Of a stretch of DNA of 64,000 bases, positions 35,321-44,038 are shown one piece after another (the stretch's first letter is position 1; every line of letters starts with the position of its first letter). The DNA is from Bifidobacterium polysaccharolyticum (lineage in GTDB: Bacteria > Actinomycetota > Actinomycetes > Actinomycetales > Bifidobacteriaceae). Both the position numbers and the translations under genes were made by a program. The stretch spans positions 763,941 through 827,940 of the forward strand of contig NZ_JACFQG010000001.1 in the NCBI RefSeq assembly GCF_016101585.1, written 5' to 3'. The notes beneath the pieces are model-generated. The model saw nothing but the letters and a program-made list of their open reading frames with translations. It did not search any database and was not told the DNA's origin.

Positions 35321-36845
35321 ACGAAACGCGCAGGAACCCCTCAAGCGGGACGGCACCATCCCGGATGACGCTACCAGAAGGAACAATCCCAAGTCCGCGC
35401 ATAAGCCGAACAGCGAAGTCCGCCAGACCCCTGCCGACCGATTGGATGTACTGAAGCGACAGCGCCAGGCCCTCATGGCAGGTCTGAGCCAGAAAGAATC
35501 CGCTTCGGCGGCGAGTGATGACCGGACCCTGCCCGGCCGCATCCCCGTGGCTGCCAGGCAAGGAACGAACCAGGAGTCCGGGGCGGAATCCGCCCCATCG
35601 GACAGCACCATGGTGGAAGACGGGACCGTCCCCGGCCGCCAGATGGTCCATGACCGGTTCGCCCGGTCCTCATCAGATACTGCAAGGACTGACATCGTCA
35701 ACCTCAACAATCAGTCCCGTCACCCCCGGCTGGAGCAAACCTCGGCCACCACTTACGAAGTCGGGACTAACGAACCTGGGGATGAGGAAAAGACCGGGCA
35801 GGACCGATACTCTGCCGTCGAATCAGGAGACCAAGCAGCAGAGACCAAGCAGCAGAGACAATCAAACCAGTCCGGAAGCAGCAGACAGGCCGCCGTGGAT
35901 GTATCTACCTTCGCCAGCCTCTTCCGCTCAATCGTCGACAACGTCGGCCAGGCGGTACTGGGCAAGGAGGAAACCATCACCCTGTGTGTTACCGCCCTGA
36001 TTGCAGGGGGCCATGTGCTCCTGGAAGACAATCCGGGCACCGGCAAGACCCAGCTGTCACGCGCTCTGGCTGCCTCCATTGCCGTGGACTGCAAGCGGAT
36101 CCAGTTCACCCCCGACCTGCTGCCCTCCGATCTGCTGGGCGTGACCTTCTATGACCAGTCCCAAGGACGATTCTCCTTCCGGCCCGGTCCAGTCTTCGCA
36201 TCCCTGGTTCTGGCCGATGAAATCAACAGAGCATCCCCCAAAACCCAATCGGCCCTGCTGGAGGTCATGGAGGAAGGCCAGGTAACTGTAGATGGCCGCA
36301 CCTATCGTCTCCCCCTGCCATTCATGGTTATAGCCACCCAGAATCCCATCGAGCAGCTGGGCACCTATGCCCTGCCCGAGGCGCAGATGGATCGCTTTCT
36401 AATCCGCACCTCTCTAGGGGCACCGGGGCACGATGCCAGCATGCGCATCCTTGAAGAGGCCGACATCCGCGACCGGGCCGGCCTGGTCGAACCGGTGGTC
36501 GACGCCGCCCAGGTGGGGGCCATGGCCGCCTGTGCCTCCAAGGTCTTCTGTGATCCATCCATCATGGAGTATGTCATCCACATCATCGAAGCCACACGGC
36601 ACAGCCCCGCCATCCGGGTCGGCTCGTCCATCAGAGGCGGACTGGCCCTGGTCCGTTGCGCCAGAATCCGGGCCTGCGCCCAGGGTCGCGACTACGTGAT
36701 CCCCGACGATGTCAAACAACTGGTCGATCCCATCCTGGCCCACCGACTGATCCTGACGGCCCAGAGCAGGCTGGCGGACATGGATGAACACCAGGCGCTG
36801 GCCGAAGCCCTGGCCAAGGTCCCCGTCCCCACAGGAGAGCAGTGA
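35313..36845 (+). CDS. MoxR-type AAA+ ATPase with long disordered N-terminal extension
   Basis: A 510-residue protein; the MoxR core begins near residue 200. Walker A 'DNPGTGKTQL' lies around 239-248, Walker B is 'LVLADEINR', and 'ATQNPIEQLGTYALPEAQ' is the MoxR sensor region. MoxR proteins act as chaperones for partners with VWA or DUF58 domains, and a DUF58 gene follows after three bases. The first ~195 residues are hydrophilic, Ser/Thr/Gln/Asp-rich and without predicted fold, far beyond the usual ~320-350-residue MoxR. They contain three similar motifs around Thr15, Thr72 and Thr105 (D-x-T-I/L/V-P). The start overlaps the FN3 stop, showing coupling. Confidence 0.9.
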   Translation: MDERNAQEPLKRDGTIPDDATRRNNPKSAHKPNSEVRQTPADRLDVLKRQRQALMAGLSQKESASAASDDRTLPGRIPVAARQGTNQESGAESAPSDSTMVEDGTVPGRQMVHDRFARSSSDTARTDIVNLNNQSRHPRLEQTSATTYEVGTNEPGDEEKTGQDRYSAVESGDQAAETKQQRQSNQSGSSRQAAVDVSTFASLFRSIVDNVGQAVLGKEETITLCVTALIAGGHVLLEDNPGTGKTQLSRALAASIAVDCKRIQFTPDLLPSDLLGVTFYDQSQGRFSFRPGPVFASLVLADEINRASPKTQSALLEVMEEGQVTVDGRTYRLPLPFMVIATQNPIEQLGTYALPEAQMDRFLIRTSLGAPGHDASMRILEEADIRDRAGLVEPVVDAAQVGAMAACASKVFCDPSIMEYVIHIIEATRHSPAIRVGSSIRGGLALVRCARIRACAQGRDYVIPDDVKQLVDPILAHRLILTAQSRLADMDEHQALAEALAKVPVPTGEQ

Positions 36846-36848
36846 GCC

Positions 36849-38096
36849 ATGACCGCCTTCGCCCGCCGACCTGCCCCGGAGGCAAGACCGGCATCCTCGG
36901 CCAAATCCAGACAAGGCATACGAGCCCAGACCGCTGACCTTTGGCAGTCGGTCACTGCCCTGGGCCGGGCTATGGCCTTGGCCGCACTCGTTTGTGCTCT
37001 GGCCTTCGTCCCGACTGGCTGGCGTGAACTGCTTGCGGGTGTTCTGCTGGGCGTAGGCATGCTGCTGCTGGGGCTACTGATGAGCCTGGGCAATCTGTCC
37101 TGTAGCGCTGAAACGAGTCTGAACCAAGGACATCTGGAGGTGGGTGGCCAGGCCGAGCTGGTCCTGGTTCTGACCAACCCGGGCAACCGCTCCACCCGCC
37201 GCGGCCGAATCGGTCTGACTCTAGGCCAGGCAGCCGTCATGGCGCCTTTGCCTGCCCTGGCTCCCGGCCAGAATCATCAGATTCGCTTGAAGCTGGAAGC
37301 CAGGTCCCGTGGCGTGATTGACCTGGGCCCGGTGACCATGGAGGCCGGGGATCCGCTGGGACTCATCCGCCGCCGTCGAATCCTAGCAGGCGCCCGAAAA
37401 CTCTATATCCATCCCCGCACGGTTGCCTTGCCACCCCTTGAAGCCGGACTGGAACGCGACCTGGAGGGCGATCCTGGTCCCGGCATTGTCGACGACGACC
37501 TGGAATTCCATGCCCTGCGCCCCTATGCTCCGGGCGATGACATGAAGCGGGTCCACTGGCTGTCCACTGCCCGGGCCGGCACCCTGATGGTTCGCCAGTA
37601 TGAGCCCACCCTGCGTACTAGGACCGAACTGATCCTGGACGGCCAGGCCGCCTCCTACCGGAACGCGGATGAGTTCGAGCTTGCAGTTGAAATCTATGCC
37701 TCCTTGGGCTGCCAATGCCTGCTTGATGGCCGTCGGTTACAAGCGCTGGCCCCGGAACCTGATGATTCCGATGCCCATGGAACCACCCTGCCCACAGAGG
37801 ATCCCCGTAGCTTTCTGGACGCCTGCAGTGCCATCCACCCCCGCCAAGACGGCTATGACTTACTTGACCGGATTGATGCTTCCAAACAGATCAGTCTGAC
37901 TATTCTGGTAACCGGTTCGCTGGGCGACCACCAATCCTCAACGCTGATGGGCGAATCGGCTCAGAGCGCCTCCCCGGTCATGCTGCTGGCTGCTGACCTG
38001 GATGCTCATCCAAGCCTGCAGGCACAACCGGGCCTGGTCAACGCCGTTTTGGGTAGTATTCGGGACCTCCCCATCCTCTTGGAGAACCAGCCATGA
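36849..38096 (+). CDS. DUF58 domain-containing membrane protein
   Basis: A 415-residue protein. Two hydrophobic helices lie near residues 38-82 ('AMALAALVCALAFVPTGW' and 'LLAGVLLGVGMLLLGLL'). The DUF58 signature is in the middle: 'FHALRPYAPGDDMKRVHWLS' followed by 'TARAGTLMVRQYEP'. In the family this motif sits beside a degenerate VWA fold and works with the MoxR ATPase encoded just before. It overlaps the next gene by 4 bases (ATGA). The role is unknown in molecular terms; the cluster suggests a membrane complex controlled by the kinase. Confidence 0.88.
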   Translation: MTAFARRPAPEARPASSAKSRQGIRAQTADLWQSVTALGRAMALAALVCALAFVPTGWRELLAGVLLGVGMLLLGLLMSLGNLSCSAETSLNQGHLEVGGQAELVLVLTNPGNRSTRRGRIGLTLGQAAVMAPLPALAPGQNHQIRLKLEARSRGVIDLGPVTMEAGDPLGLIRRRRILAGARKLYIHPRTVALPPLEAGLERDLEGDPGPGIVDDDLEFHALRPYAPGDDMKRVHWLSTARAGTLMVRQYEPTLRTRTELILDGQAASYRNADEFELAVEIYASLGCQCLLDGRRLQALAPEPDDSDAHGTTLPTEDPRSFLDACSAIHPRQDGYDLLDRIDASKQISLTILVTGSLGDHQSSTLMGESAQSASPVMLLAADLDAHPSLQAQPGLVNAVLGSIRDLPILLENQP

Positions 38097-40507
38097 GCAC
38101 ATCATCTGCATCATGGATGGAGCAAGCCCAGAGGGAGCCGATTCGTCTAATCGACCGGACTGGTCTGCAATCCACAGTCGACCCCACCTGGCGCCGCTCC
38201 CCCATCATTCTGGTCGCCGCACTGGCTCCGCTCGATCTGATGGCCGGGCTGCAGCTGTTGCCGGTCTACGGCAGCCTGTCCCTCTGGCTGACAGTGGGAG
38301 CCGCGGCTTGTCTGACCGGACTACTGATCGCCATGCTCCCCCACCGCAGTATTGCCACAGCCCTCCTCCAACCTCTGCTGCAAATTGCGGGCCAGTTCCT
38401 GCTGGGCCCCATCTTCGCTCTGAACGGCACAACACTGGCCCACGTCCTGCCCACCTGGGCAACCCTGGCACAAGGGTGGTCCGCTACCTTCGGTGCTTTC
38501 AAGACCCTGGCAGCCATCGACCCACCCCTTGGCCAGGAAGCCGGCGGATTGATGGCCCTGTGGACGCTGATGCTCTGGACCTGCTATCTGGCGGTGCTGC
38601 TGGCCCGCCATGGCCTGGGCCGCAATCTGGGACGGCCGGCACACCCAGCGGCCGTCCTGGCAGCCACCTTGCCCATCCTGGCCACCATGATTGTGTCAGC
38701 AGCCCTAGGCACCAGCAGAGGCCTCTATCCGGCATTAACGGGCGGCATCCTCTGGCTGCTTCTGCTGGTTTGGAGCGCAAGTGGACTGGGTCTGCTGCGT
38801 CTACAAGGACTCCCATCCACTCTTCTGACCCTGACCCTAGCAGCCGGAATGATTTTCTCCGCTGGAATCTTGCCTGCTCCGACCCGACAGGTCATCCGCG
38901 ACCATTATCAGCCGCCCATGGACCCCTACCAGTTCACCAGCCCCTTGAGCGACTACCGCGCCTATATCAAACGACACCGCGACGATACCCTGGTCACGGT
39001 ACGCAACCTGCCCGCCGGCACGCCGGTCCGGATGGCAGTCATGGACCGCTATGACGGCAAGGTCTGGAATCTGTCCGACTCCTCAGGCGCAGGAGCCGCC
39101 GACTACCGGCGCATCGGCGCCCAGATCCGCACAGAAAGGCAGCAGGAGAAGACCAAGGACGGCGAACAAAACGGACAGCCCTTTACCGCGACCTTTCTAA
39201 TTCGGGAAGGATTCGACCACGCCTGGCTGCCCTCTGCCGGACAGGTCGGCGGCATCGATCCGGACCAGGACCTGCAACGGAAAGACCTCTACTTCAACAA
39301 GGCTACGGACACTGCTCTGACCGATCAGGCCCTGCAGGCAGGAGCCAGCTATACGGTGCACGGCGTGGCCCAAAACCGACCCGCAACCCGTCGCATAGCC
39401 GACAGCGATCCGGGAGATGCGCAGGTGCCTCCCCTGTCGGATGCCCCTGAAAGCCTGCCCAAAGCGGCTGCCTCCATGACCTCCATGCAGGTGCGCGGCG
39501 GCGCCAGGGCACTGGCCATCGAGGAACGGCTACACAAGGAGGGATGGTTCTCCCATGGTCTGGCCGGCGACTATCCCTCGCCCTCCGGCCATGGTGACTA
39601 TCGAATCAATCAGCTCCTGCAGGGCCAGGCCATGGTGGGCGACAGTGAACAATACGCCTCGGCCATGGCACTTCTGGCCAGGCAGATGGGTCTGCCATCC
39701 CGGGTGGTCTTGGGATTTTTGCCGAAGAACCATGACGGTTCCATCAGCCGAGCACGGACCAGGACCCAGGCGGACGGGAGCACTCGAATCGACTTCACGG
39801 GACGTGATGCCCAGGCCTGGGTGGAGGTCAATCTGAAGGGACTCGGATGGGTTCCCTTCTACCCCACACCGCCAGAGACCAGGACCCCGGACAAATCCCT
39901 GGACTCCACACCGCCCGATCCGCGCACCCTGGTCCGCCAGCCACCACCCCCGCTGGCCGACCCTCCCCACGACAACCGCACCACCCAGGGCAGGACCACC
40001 GTCGGCGGCCAGGAAGCATCCCCGCAGTCTTCACCCTCCTTCTGGAAACGGCACGGACCCTTGATAGCCAAGATGACGCTCTGGACCATGCCGGTTTGGC
40101 TGCCGACTCTCCTGATCCTGCTCCTACTAGGCATCAAAACCCGGCTACGCAGGCGGGCACGGTCTACGGGCGACCCGAAGACACGTATCCGCGCCGGCTG
40201 GCGACAGATCGGCAACCTGGGCAGGCAGACCGGCCTGTCCCTGGACGGCACCCGTAGCGAGCAAGCGGCTCTGATTGCCCAGACCCTTCTGACCGACCCC
40301 CCAGGGTCCTCGTCGGCCGGACTGCGCGGGGATCTGGATCGACTGCGCAGCATGGCCGATCAGGCCTCTTTCGACCGGCACCCCTCCGAAGAACAGGAAG
40401 CCGAAGACTGCTGGCAGCTGGTGGACAAGCTCCGATCCGCCATCCTGACATCCCTGCCACGAACCCGACGCTGGCGCACCCTGCTTTCCCCCAGACACCT
40501 GCACTGA
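38093..40507 (+). CDS. tgm: transglutaminase-like membrane protein, catalytic triad not conserved
   Basis: 804 residues. The first ~260 hold about six membrane helices, followed by an extracellular region with a transglutaminase-core fold (about 440-600), another helix near 665-690 and a cytoplasmic tail. The fold is recognised from 'DSEQYASAMALLARQMGLPS', 'RDAQAWVEV' and 'GWVPFYPTPP'. In active enzymes these motifs carry Cys, His and Asp; here the corresponding residues are Ser518, Gln574 and Tyr590. So it is probably a non-catalytic scaffold or ligand-binding domain. It overlaps the DUF58 stop by four bases. A ~92% identical copy of its 3' end lies at 45.7-46.1 kb. Confidence 0.88.
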   Translation: MSTSSASWMEQAQREPIRLIDRTGLQSTVDPTWRRSPIILVAALAPLDLMAGLQLLPVYGSLSLWLTVGAAACLTGLLIAMLPHRSIATALLQPLLQIAGQFLLGPIFALNGTTLAHVLPTWATLAQGWSATFGAFKTLAAIDPPLGQEAGGLMALWTLMLWTCYLAVLLARHGLGRNLGRPAHPAAVLAATLPILATMIVSAALGTSRGLYPALTGGILWLLLLVWSASGLGLLRLQGLPSTLLTLTLAAGMIFSAGILPAPTRQVIRDHYQPPMDPYQFTSPLSDYRAYIKRHRDDTLVTVRNLPAGTPVRMAVMDRYDGKVWNLSDSSGAGAADYRRIGAQIRTERQQEKTKDGEQNGQPFTATFLIREGFDHAWLPSAGQVGGIDPDQDLQRKDLYFNKATDTALTDQALQAGASYTVHGVAQNRPATRRIADSDPGDAQVPPLSDAPESLPKAAASMTSMQVRGGARALAIEERLHKEGWFSHGLAGDYPSPSGHGDYRINQLLQGQAMVGDSEQYASAMALLARQMGLPSRVVLGFLPKNHDGSISRARTRTQADGSTRIDFTGRDAQAWVEVNLKGLGWVPFYPTPPETRTPDKSLDSTPPDPRTLVRQPPPPLADPPHDNRTTQGRTTVGGQEASPQSSPSFWKRHGPLIAKMTLWTMPVWLPTLLILLLLGIKTRLRRRARSTGDPKTRIRAGWRQIGNLGRQTGLSLDGTRSEQAALIAQTLLTDPPGSSSAGLRGDLDRLRSMADQASFDRHPSEEQEAEDCWQLVDKLRSAILTSLPRTRRWRTLLSPRHLH

Positions 40508-40757
40508 CCCGCTCCTCATGACTGGACCCGCCATGACATCTCCTTCCTGCCCAGACAGTGATATCGCATGGAAGAGAGCGTGTTCTACGATCGAGCTTCA
40601 AGAATCAAGACCCTACCAACCCACTGAGGTAGGGCTTACACGCAAAGTTATGGCCAACCAGCTGCGCCCATGGACAACAGGTGTAGACACGGTCGCCGGA
40701 CAGTCGTTGTTTGCCACTGTCCTCCGATAACCTGGACCGCAGAGGAAAACAAAACAA

Positions 40758-40790
40758 GGGCCTTTACGATCGCTGGGATCGTAAAGGCCC
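40758..40790. terminator. bidirectional terminator after tgm
   Basis: GGGCCTTTACGATC (40758-40771) and its perfect complement (40777-40790) make a 14-bp stem with a 5-base loop. CATCTTTTATC follows on the plus strand, and CTTGTTTTGTTTTCC follows on the minus strand, so it can stop transcripts from both sides. A diverged copy lies at 46242-46284. Confidence 0.85.
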
Positions 40791-40854
40791 TCATCTTTTA
40801 TCGCATGTCCTGCAACCGAATCCACGACAACCAGTTGCTCAGTTATTCAGACGC

Positions 40855-40990
40855 TCACTGATTGGGATGCTGATCCTCCGAGGAGGAGAAAGTGGCATCG
40901 CCGGACTGCTGCGGTGGCTACTGGGCTGAGTCGTTGCCATCGGGTTCCAGAACCCGAAGATGCAGCGCTGGCGCCATCACCCCCGGGATG
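40855..40990 (-). pseudogene. decayed copy of the rpoC 3' end
   Basis: Read leftward, the frame ending at TGA 40855-40857 gives '[19 protein letters not shown]', which matches the true RpoC C-terminus '[19 protein letters not shown]'. A TAG two codons before this match (after a Gln) and later frame shifts break it. Similarity at the DNA level continues to about 40990 and then stops. The intact rpoC starts its 3' end at 46368, so this is a duplicate fragment. Confidence 0.75.
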
Positions 40991-40999
40991 GTCCGGGAT

Positions 41000-41340
41000 C
41001 TGCCCGCCGAGAGAATCGATACCAGCATGGCATGGTAGATCCACATTGAACTCCTTGCTTGTTTGCACGAACGCCTCAACCGACCGAGATCACTCCGGAT
41101 GCCCAAAAGCACCTTATCGACCTTGCTGAGTCTGAAAAGCGGGGATCTGTATCATTCGTGGAACCGTGTCATCACCGGCAAAGTACGGATAATCCTGTTG
41201 CCAGAGCACCTCTGTAGAACCGCGCGCTCCTCTGCGCGCACCAGCACTGCATCCCCTATGGCCTGCAAGACCCTGGCATACCGGTCAGCGGCCATGCCAG
41301 GCATTTCGCACCAGTTGGGGGTTTACGCCAGCGTGCATGC
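41000..41340 (-). pseudogene. possible decayed coding remnant, unrecognised
   Basis: No intact gene lies between the rpoC fragment and the first YbjN gene. On the minus strand, pieces in different frames read like protein: 'MAADRYARVLQAIGDAVL' (about 41240-41295), then 'EVLWQQDYPYFAGDDTVPRM' (about 41148-41210), then stops. They could be one gene broken by frameshifts, or chance. I recognise no family. Confidence 0.25.
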
Positions 41341-41377
41341 TCCGGAAGCACGGTCACGCCTGACCCTGCACTTCGTC

Positions 41378-41809
41378 CTAGGCAATCCTTATCTTCGACA
41401 GCTGCTCTTGGGCAAAACGAAGGAAACCGTCCGAACCCGCCATGGCATACTTCAGCAGGCGATCGAACTGGTCATCATCCATCCCGCCCTGGCAATTCAC
41501 CACGAACAACGTGTGGAAGACCAGGCCTTTTTCGGAACTCTGCAAATAGGCAGCCGGCCCCTCATAGTACCGATTCCAGGCATTGCAGCAATCCTCAAGC
41601 AAATCATGCTGGCCATTCGGATGACTGCCCTGCTCAGTCCCATGAACCACGAGATACTCATCATGCTCGCCACGTACACTGAAATCGAGCACAATATTCC
41701 CCCATAAACCGATCCAGGCCTGCTCATGATACTCGACACGGTATCCTTGGGCATCCAGCCACTGCTGTATTCTCTTCCCGTCAACCACGGTTTTCATCGG
41801 CTGTTCCAT
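41378..41809 (-). CDS. YbjN domain-like protein (second of pair)
   Basis: A 143-residue soluble acidic protein. The start at 41809 has GAGGGG nine bases upstream; an in-frame ATG at 41797 is an alternative. The layout, an N-terminal 'IQQWLDAQGYRVEY' helix-strand followed by beta strands such as 'NIVLDFSV' and a C-terminal helix 'FDRLLKYAMAGSDGFLRFAQ', resembles YbjN proteins, which have a type III secretion chaperone-like fold. It follows another gene of similar architecture by four bases, so they are probably translated together and may form a heterodimer. The function is unknown. It is the last gene of the accessory minus-strand run. Confidence 0.55.
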   Translation of the reverse strand: MEQPMKTVVDGKRIQQWLDAQGYRVEYHEQAWIGLWGNIVLDFSVRGEHDEYLVVHGTEQGSHPNGQHDLLEDCCNAWNRYYEGPAAYLQSSEKGLVFHTLFVVNCQGGMDDDQFDRLLKYAMAGSDGFLRFAQEQLSKIRIA

Positions 41810-41813
41810 TTGT

Positions 41814-42338
41814 TCATGCCCCTCTTCCGTACGGTGCGTTCGGTATGCGTATGGGATCCGGGCACTGATCATTCACCCAAGCATAAAGATTCTGTATCAG
41901 ATAGATGGAATCATCGAGACGCTGTCCCAGTACCTCATCCCGCTCGTCGCACATAATCTGCCCGACTCCCGCTATCCTGACGGCCTGGTTCTGCTCTAAG
42001 GAAGGTTCGGTGGCATAGGCCTTGAGATATCCAACTGATCGGTTCCATTCAGTACAGACATTCACCGCATCCCGATACCTGGCGGAGCTGAATCCCCGGC
42101 TCCACAGACTTGTGAAACCAACCGAATCCAGACTTTTGCTCATTTCAAAAGTAATGCCGCAGTCGACCAACGGCACCAGTACAGGACCGCCGCTGGCATT
42201 GACGTACGAGGGTATCCCCCGCTGAGCGAGCAGTCGTATTATGCGGGCAATGGGAGTTGGAAGGCCTTGCAACAATTGCTCATCCACACTCATCCCAGCG
42301 GTTCCCTGTCCTCCCACATCCGCAGCAGTATCAGTCAT
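41814..42338 (-). CDS. YbjN domain-like protein (first of pair)
   Basis: A 174-residue soluble protein. AGGAG seven bases before 42338 sets the start. After a ~25-residue polar leader, 'IARIIRLLAQRGIPSYVNASG' forms the opening helix and strand, and 'SARYRDAVNVCTEWNRSVGY' matches the 'N.WN....' helix typical of YbjN; the partner gene has 'LEDCCNAWNRYYEG' at the same place. This shared architecture suggests the two arose by old duplication. YbjN members are described as sensory or chaperone-like regulators in E. coli; nothing shows what it binds here. It is 41 bases downstream of a DUF805 gene, on the same strand. Confidence 0.55.
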   Translation of the reverse strand: MTDTAADVGGQGTAGMSVDEQLLQGLPTPIARIIRLLAQRGIPSYVNASGGPVLVPLVDCGITFEMSKSLDSVGFTSLWSRGFSSARYRDAVNVCTEWNRSVGYLKAYATEPSLEQNQAVRIAGVGQIMCDERDEVLGQRLDDSIYLIQNLYAWVNDQCPDPIRIPNAPYGRGA

Positions 42339-42379
42339 CCCAGTCTCCTTATATAAATCCACCCGTGCAGGCTAGTCAG

Positions 42380-42949
42380 TCAAGGTCGGGTCGTACCCGA
42401 CTGGTTCATTCCCGCCCCTATTGTCACGTTGTCGATTACTCCGTTGTCAATTGCCCCGTTGTCAAAGGACAGACGGCGATGACGGGAAGGCGTGCACATG
42501 ATGACCAGCTGAATCACTATCGCCACGAGCAGCGGGACGACAGCCAAAAGCAAAGGACCGCCACCTATGGTCAACATTCGAGATTTCACCAGACCAATCG
42601 TGGCTATAACCATAAGACCGTACGGAATCAAAGTCAGCCATCCCGGCAGCAATAAATCATGCAGACGCCGCACCTCCAGAGCGTACTCTGGCACCACCAT
42701 GATCAGGTCAAAGACCAGGGGGATGAGAGCCCAGGATCCCCCTCCGCATACCTTACTCAGGCCCTGCTCTACAATTGATAGAACGATGAAGAACACCCAT
42801 ATCTCCTTGCGGCACGATCTCCCCCGCCCCCGGGCAAACAGGTAGAACGGCCGCTGCAGACATTCTCGAAATGTGGCGTCATACATGGGTTCGAAACCCT
42901 TCATCTCTGCCACACGAGGCGGTCTATTTTCAAACAAGGCAACAGCCAT
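42380..42949 (-). CDS. DUF805 membrane protein, copy B
   Basis: 189 residues. The cytoplasmic N-terminus contains 'MYDATFRECLQRPFYLFARG', then 'GRSCRKEIWVF' starts the first membrane helix. The DUF805 hallmark 'RRLHDLLLPGWLTLIPYG' lies near 115-132, and four membrane helices are visible. GGAAGGAAAGGG stands before the ATG at 42949. The 190-codon length equals that of the paralogue at 44039-44608, and both share the N-terminus 'MA..L...RPPRV..MKG.EPMYDAT'. DUF805 proteins are small inner-membrane proteins of unknown function. It pairs with the Bax-inhibitor-1-like gene upstream. Confidence 0.8.
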   Translation of the reverse strand: MAVALFENRPPRVAEMKGFEPMYDATFRECLQRPFYLFARGRGRSCRKEIWVFFIVLSIVEQGLSKVCGGGSWALIPLVFDLIMVVPEYALEVRRLHDLLLPGWLTLIPYGLMVIATIGLVKSRMLTIGGGPLLLAVVPLLVAIVIQLVIMCTPSRHRRLSFDNGAIDNGVIDNVTIGAGMNQSGTTRP

Positions 42950-43113
42950 GGTCCCTTTCCTTCCATGCAACTCGAGCGGCCAACCAGAACAGATTCCGCT
43001 GCAACCAACTTCATTGTCGACAACCAGCGTGGATTGCATTACGGCTGTAGATATCGTTTACGTAAGGCCTGAAGCCCAGTAAAAGCCTGGACGATTCCAT
43101 ACCAGCAACCCCC

Positions 43114-43893
43114 TCATTGATCCTGTGCGGCGGTGCTGCCGCGTGCCAGGGCGGCCACCAGGGTCATCAGGTCGAAGATCAGCGCCCAAGCCGCCAGCCA
43201 CTCGAAGGAGGCGTCACGGTCGTCGCCCGCACAATAGTCGATCGCCCACAGGTCCTGCAGAAACCACAAGGCACCCGTTGCTCCCACCGCCACGCACCAG
43301 GGCAGGCACGACAAAGGGGAACCCCCGAACAACAGGCACACCATCCACGACGGCACCACGCACGACGCAGCAGAAGCAGCCCACGCCGCCACACGGCCAC
43401 GCACCAGATCCGACACAAACCGCAGCCAGGTTATCCCGGCCACCACCAGCACAGCCACCGACACGAACACCCAACGCATCACACCCGGATACGCGCCGGT
43501 AATCGCGCCGAACGCCACCCCCCAGCAGGGCATCAGCGGCATCGTCAGCGCCAGGCACCAGAACCCCGGACGCCCCCCACGGCTCTCGAACCGGCCCAAA
43601 AACCACCACATCGCAAAAACCGAAAACAGACCCACCAGCAGAAACAGGATGCAACGGTCGCGCACCCACTGCTCCTCCTGGTCGTACAGGAACGCCCAGC
43701 CCGGTACAAACCCCGCCAGGAAAGCCGCCCCGTACACCGCCAGCTTGCGCACCACGCCGGCACGAGAAAAGGCACGCTCCCCCACAGCCGCATGACGCGC
43801 GCATCCCGCCACCCGCGACATGACCGAAGACGCACTCTGCAGCCAGGACCTCCCGACAGGAAGCCGCAAGGAACCAGAAACACCATCAGCCAT
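43114..43893 (-). CDS. Bax inhibitor-1/YccA-like membrane protein, copy B
   Basis: 259 residues with about seven membrane helices. The C-terminal block 'DLWAIDYCAGDDRDASFEWL' followed by 'AAWALIFDLMTLVAAL' resembles the end of actinobacterial BI-1/YccA proteins, where an Asp/Glu-rich loop precedes a final helix used for calcium or proton sensing. The similarity is partial and I treat the family call as tentative. A paralogue (44719-45519) shares the motifs 'SS.MSRV' and 'FEWLAAWAL.FDL'. Start: ATG at 43893 (GGAG upstream) or GTG at 43896. GC content is high in the second half, unlike the YbjN genes next door. Confidence 0.55.
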   Translation of the reverse strand: MADGVSGSLRLPVGRSWLQSASSVMSRVAGCARHAAVGERAFSRAGVVRKLAVYGAAFLAGFVPGWAFLYDQEEQWVRDRCILFLLVGLFSVFAMWWFLGRFESRGGRPGFWCLALTMPLMPCWGVAFGAITGAYPGVMRWVFVSVAVLVVAGITWLRFVSDLVRGRVAAWAASAASCVVPSWMVCLLFGGSPLSCLPWCVAVGATGALWFLQDLWAIDYCAGDDRDASFEWLAAWALIFDLMTLVAALARGSTAAQDQ

Positions 43894-44038
43894 CACACAC
43901 CACTCTCCTGCTCAAAGCCTCGAATCCGCCACTTGGCCCACCAGAACGTCGATTCCGCTCTTGTATCAGTGCCGTTCATGCAGGTCTCTTTCCATCCCGC
44001 ATCGTCGAGGTTCACCCTTTCCTGTTACAGCAGAGGGT

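Larger units (their letters stand above)
39775..40990. repeat. left copy of the duplicated tgm-rpoC junction
   Basis: This stretch contains the tgm 3' end, the tgm-rpoC spacer with its terminator and a decayed rpoC 3' end. It matches 45736-46500 in the same order and orientation. Over the first ~385 bases I count about 30 mismatches by hand. The left copy keeps the last ~120 codons of tgm, which the right copy lacks. The right edge is fuzzy because similarity to rpoC fades between about 40940 and 41000. Confidence 0.75.

Noticed and set aside
40847..41068. 73-codon minus-strand frame overlapping the rpoC fragment
   Set aside because: It runs in a different frame from the recognisable RpoC end and through the repeat junction; it is not a gene.
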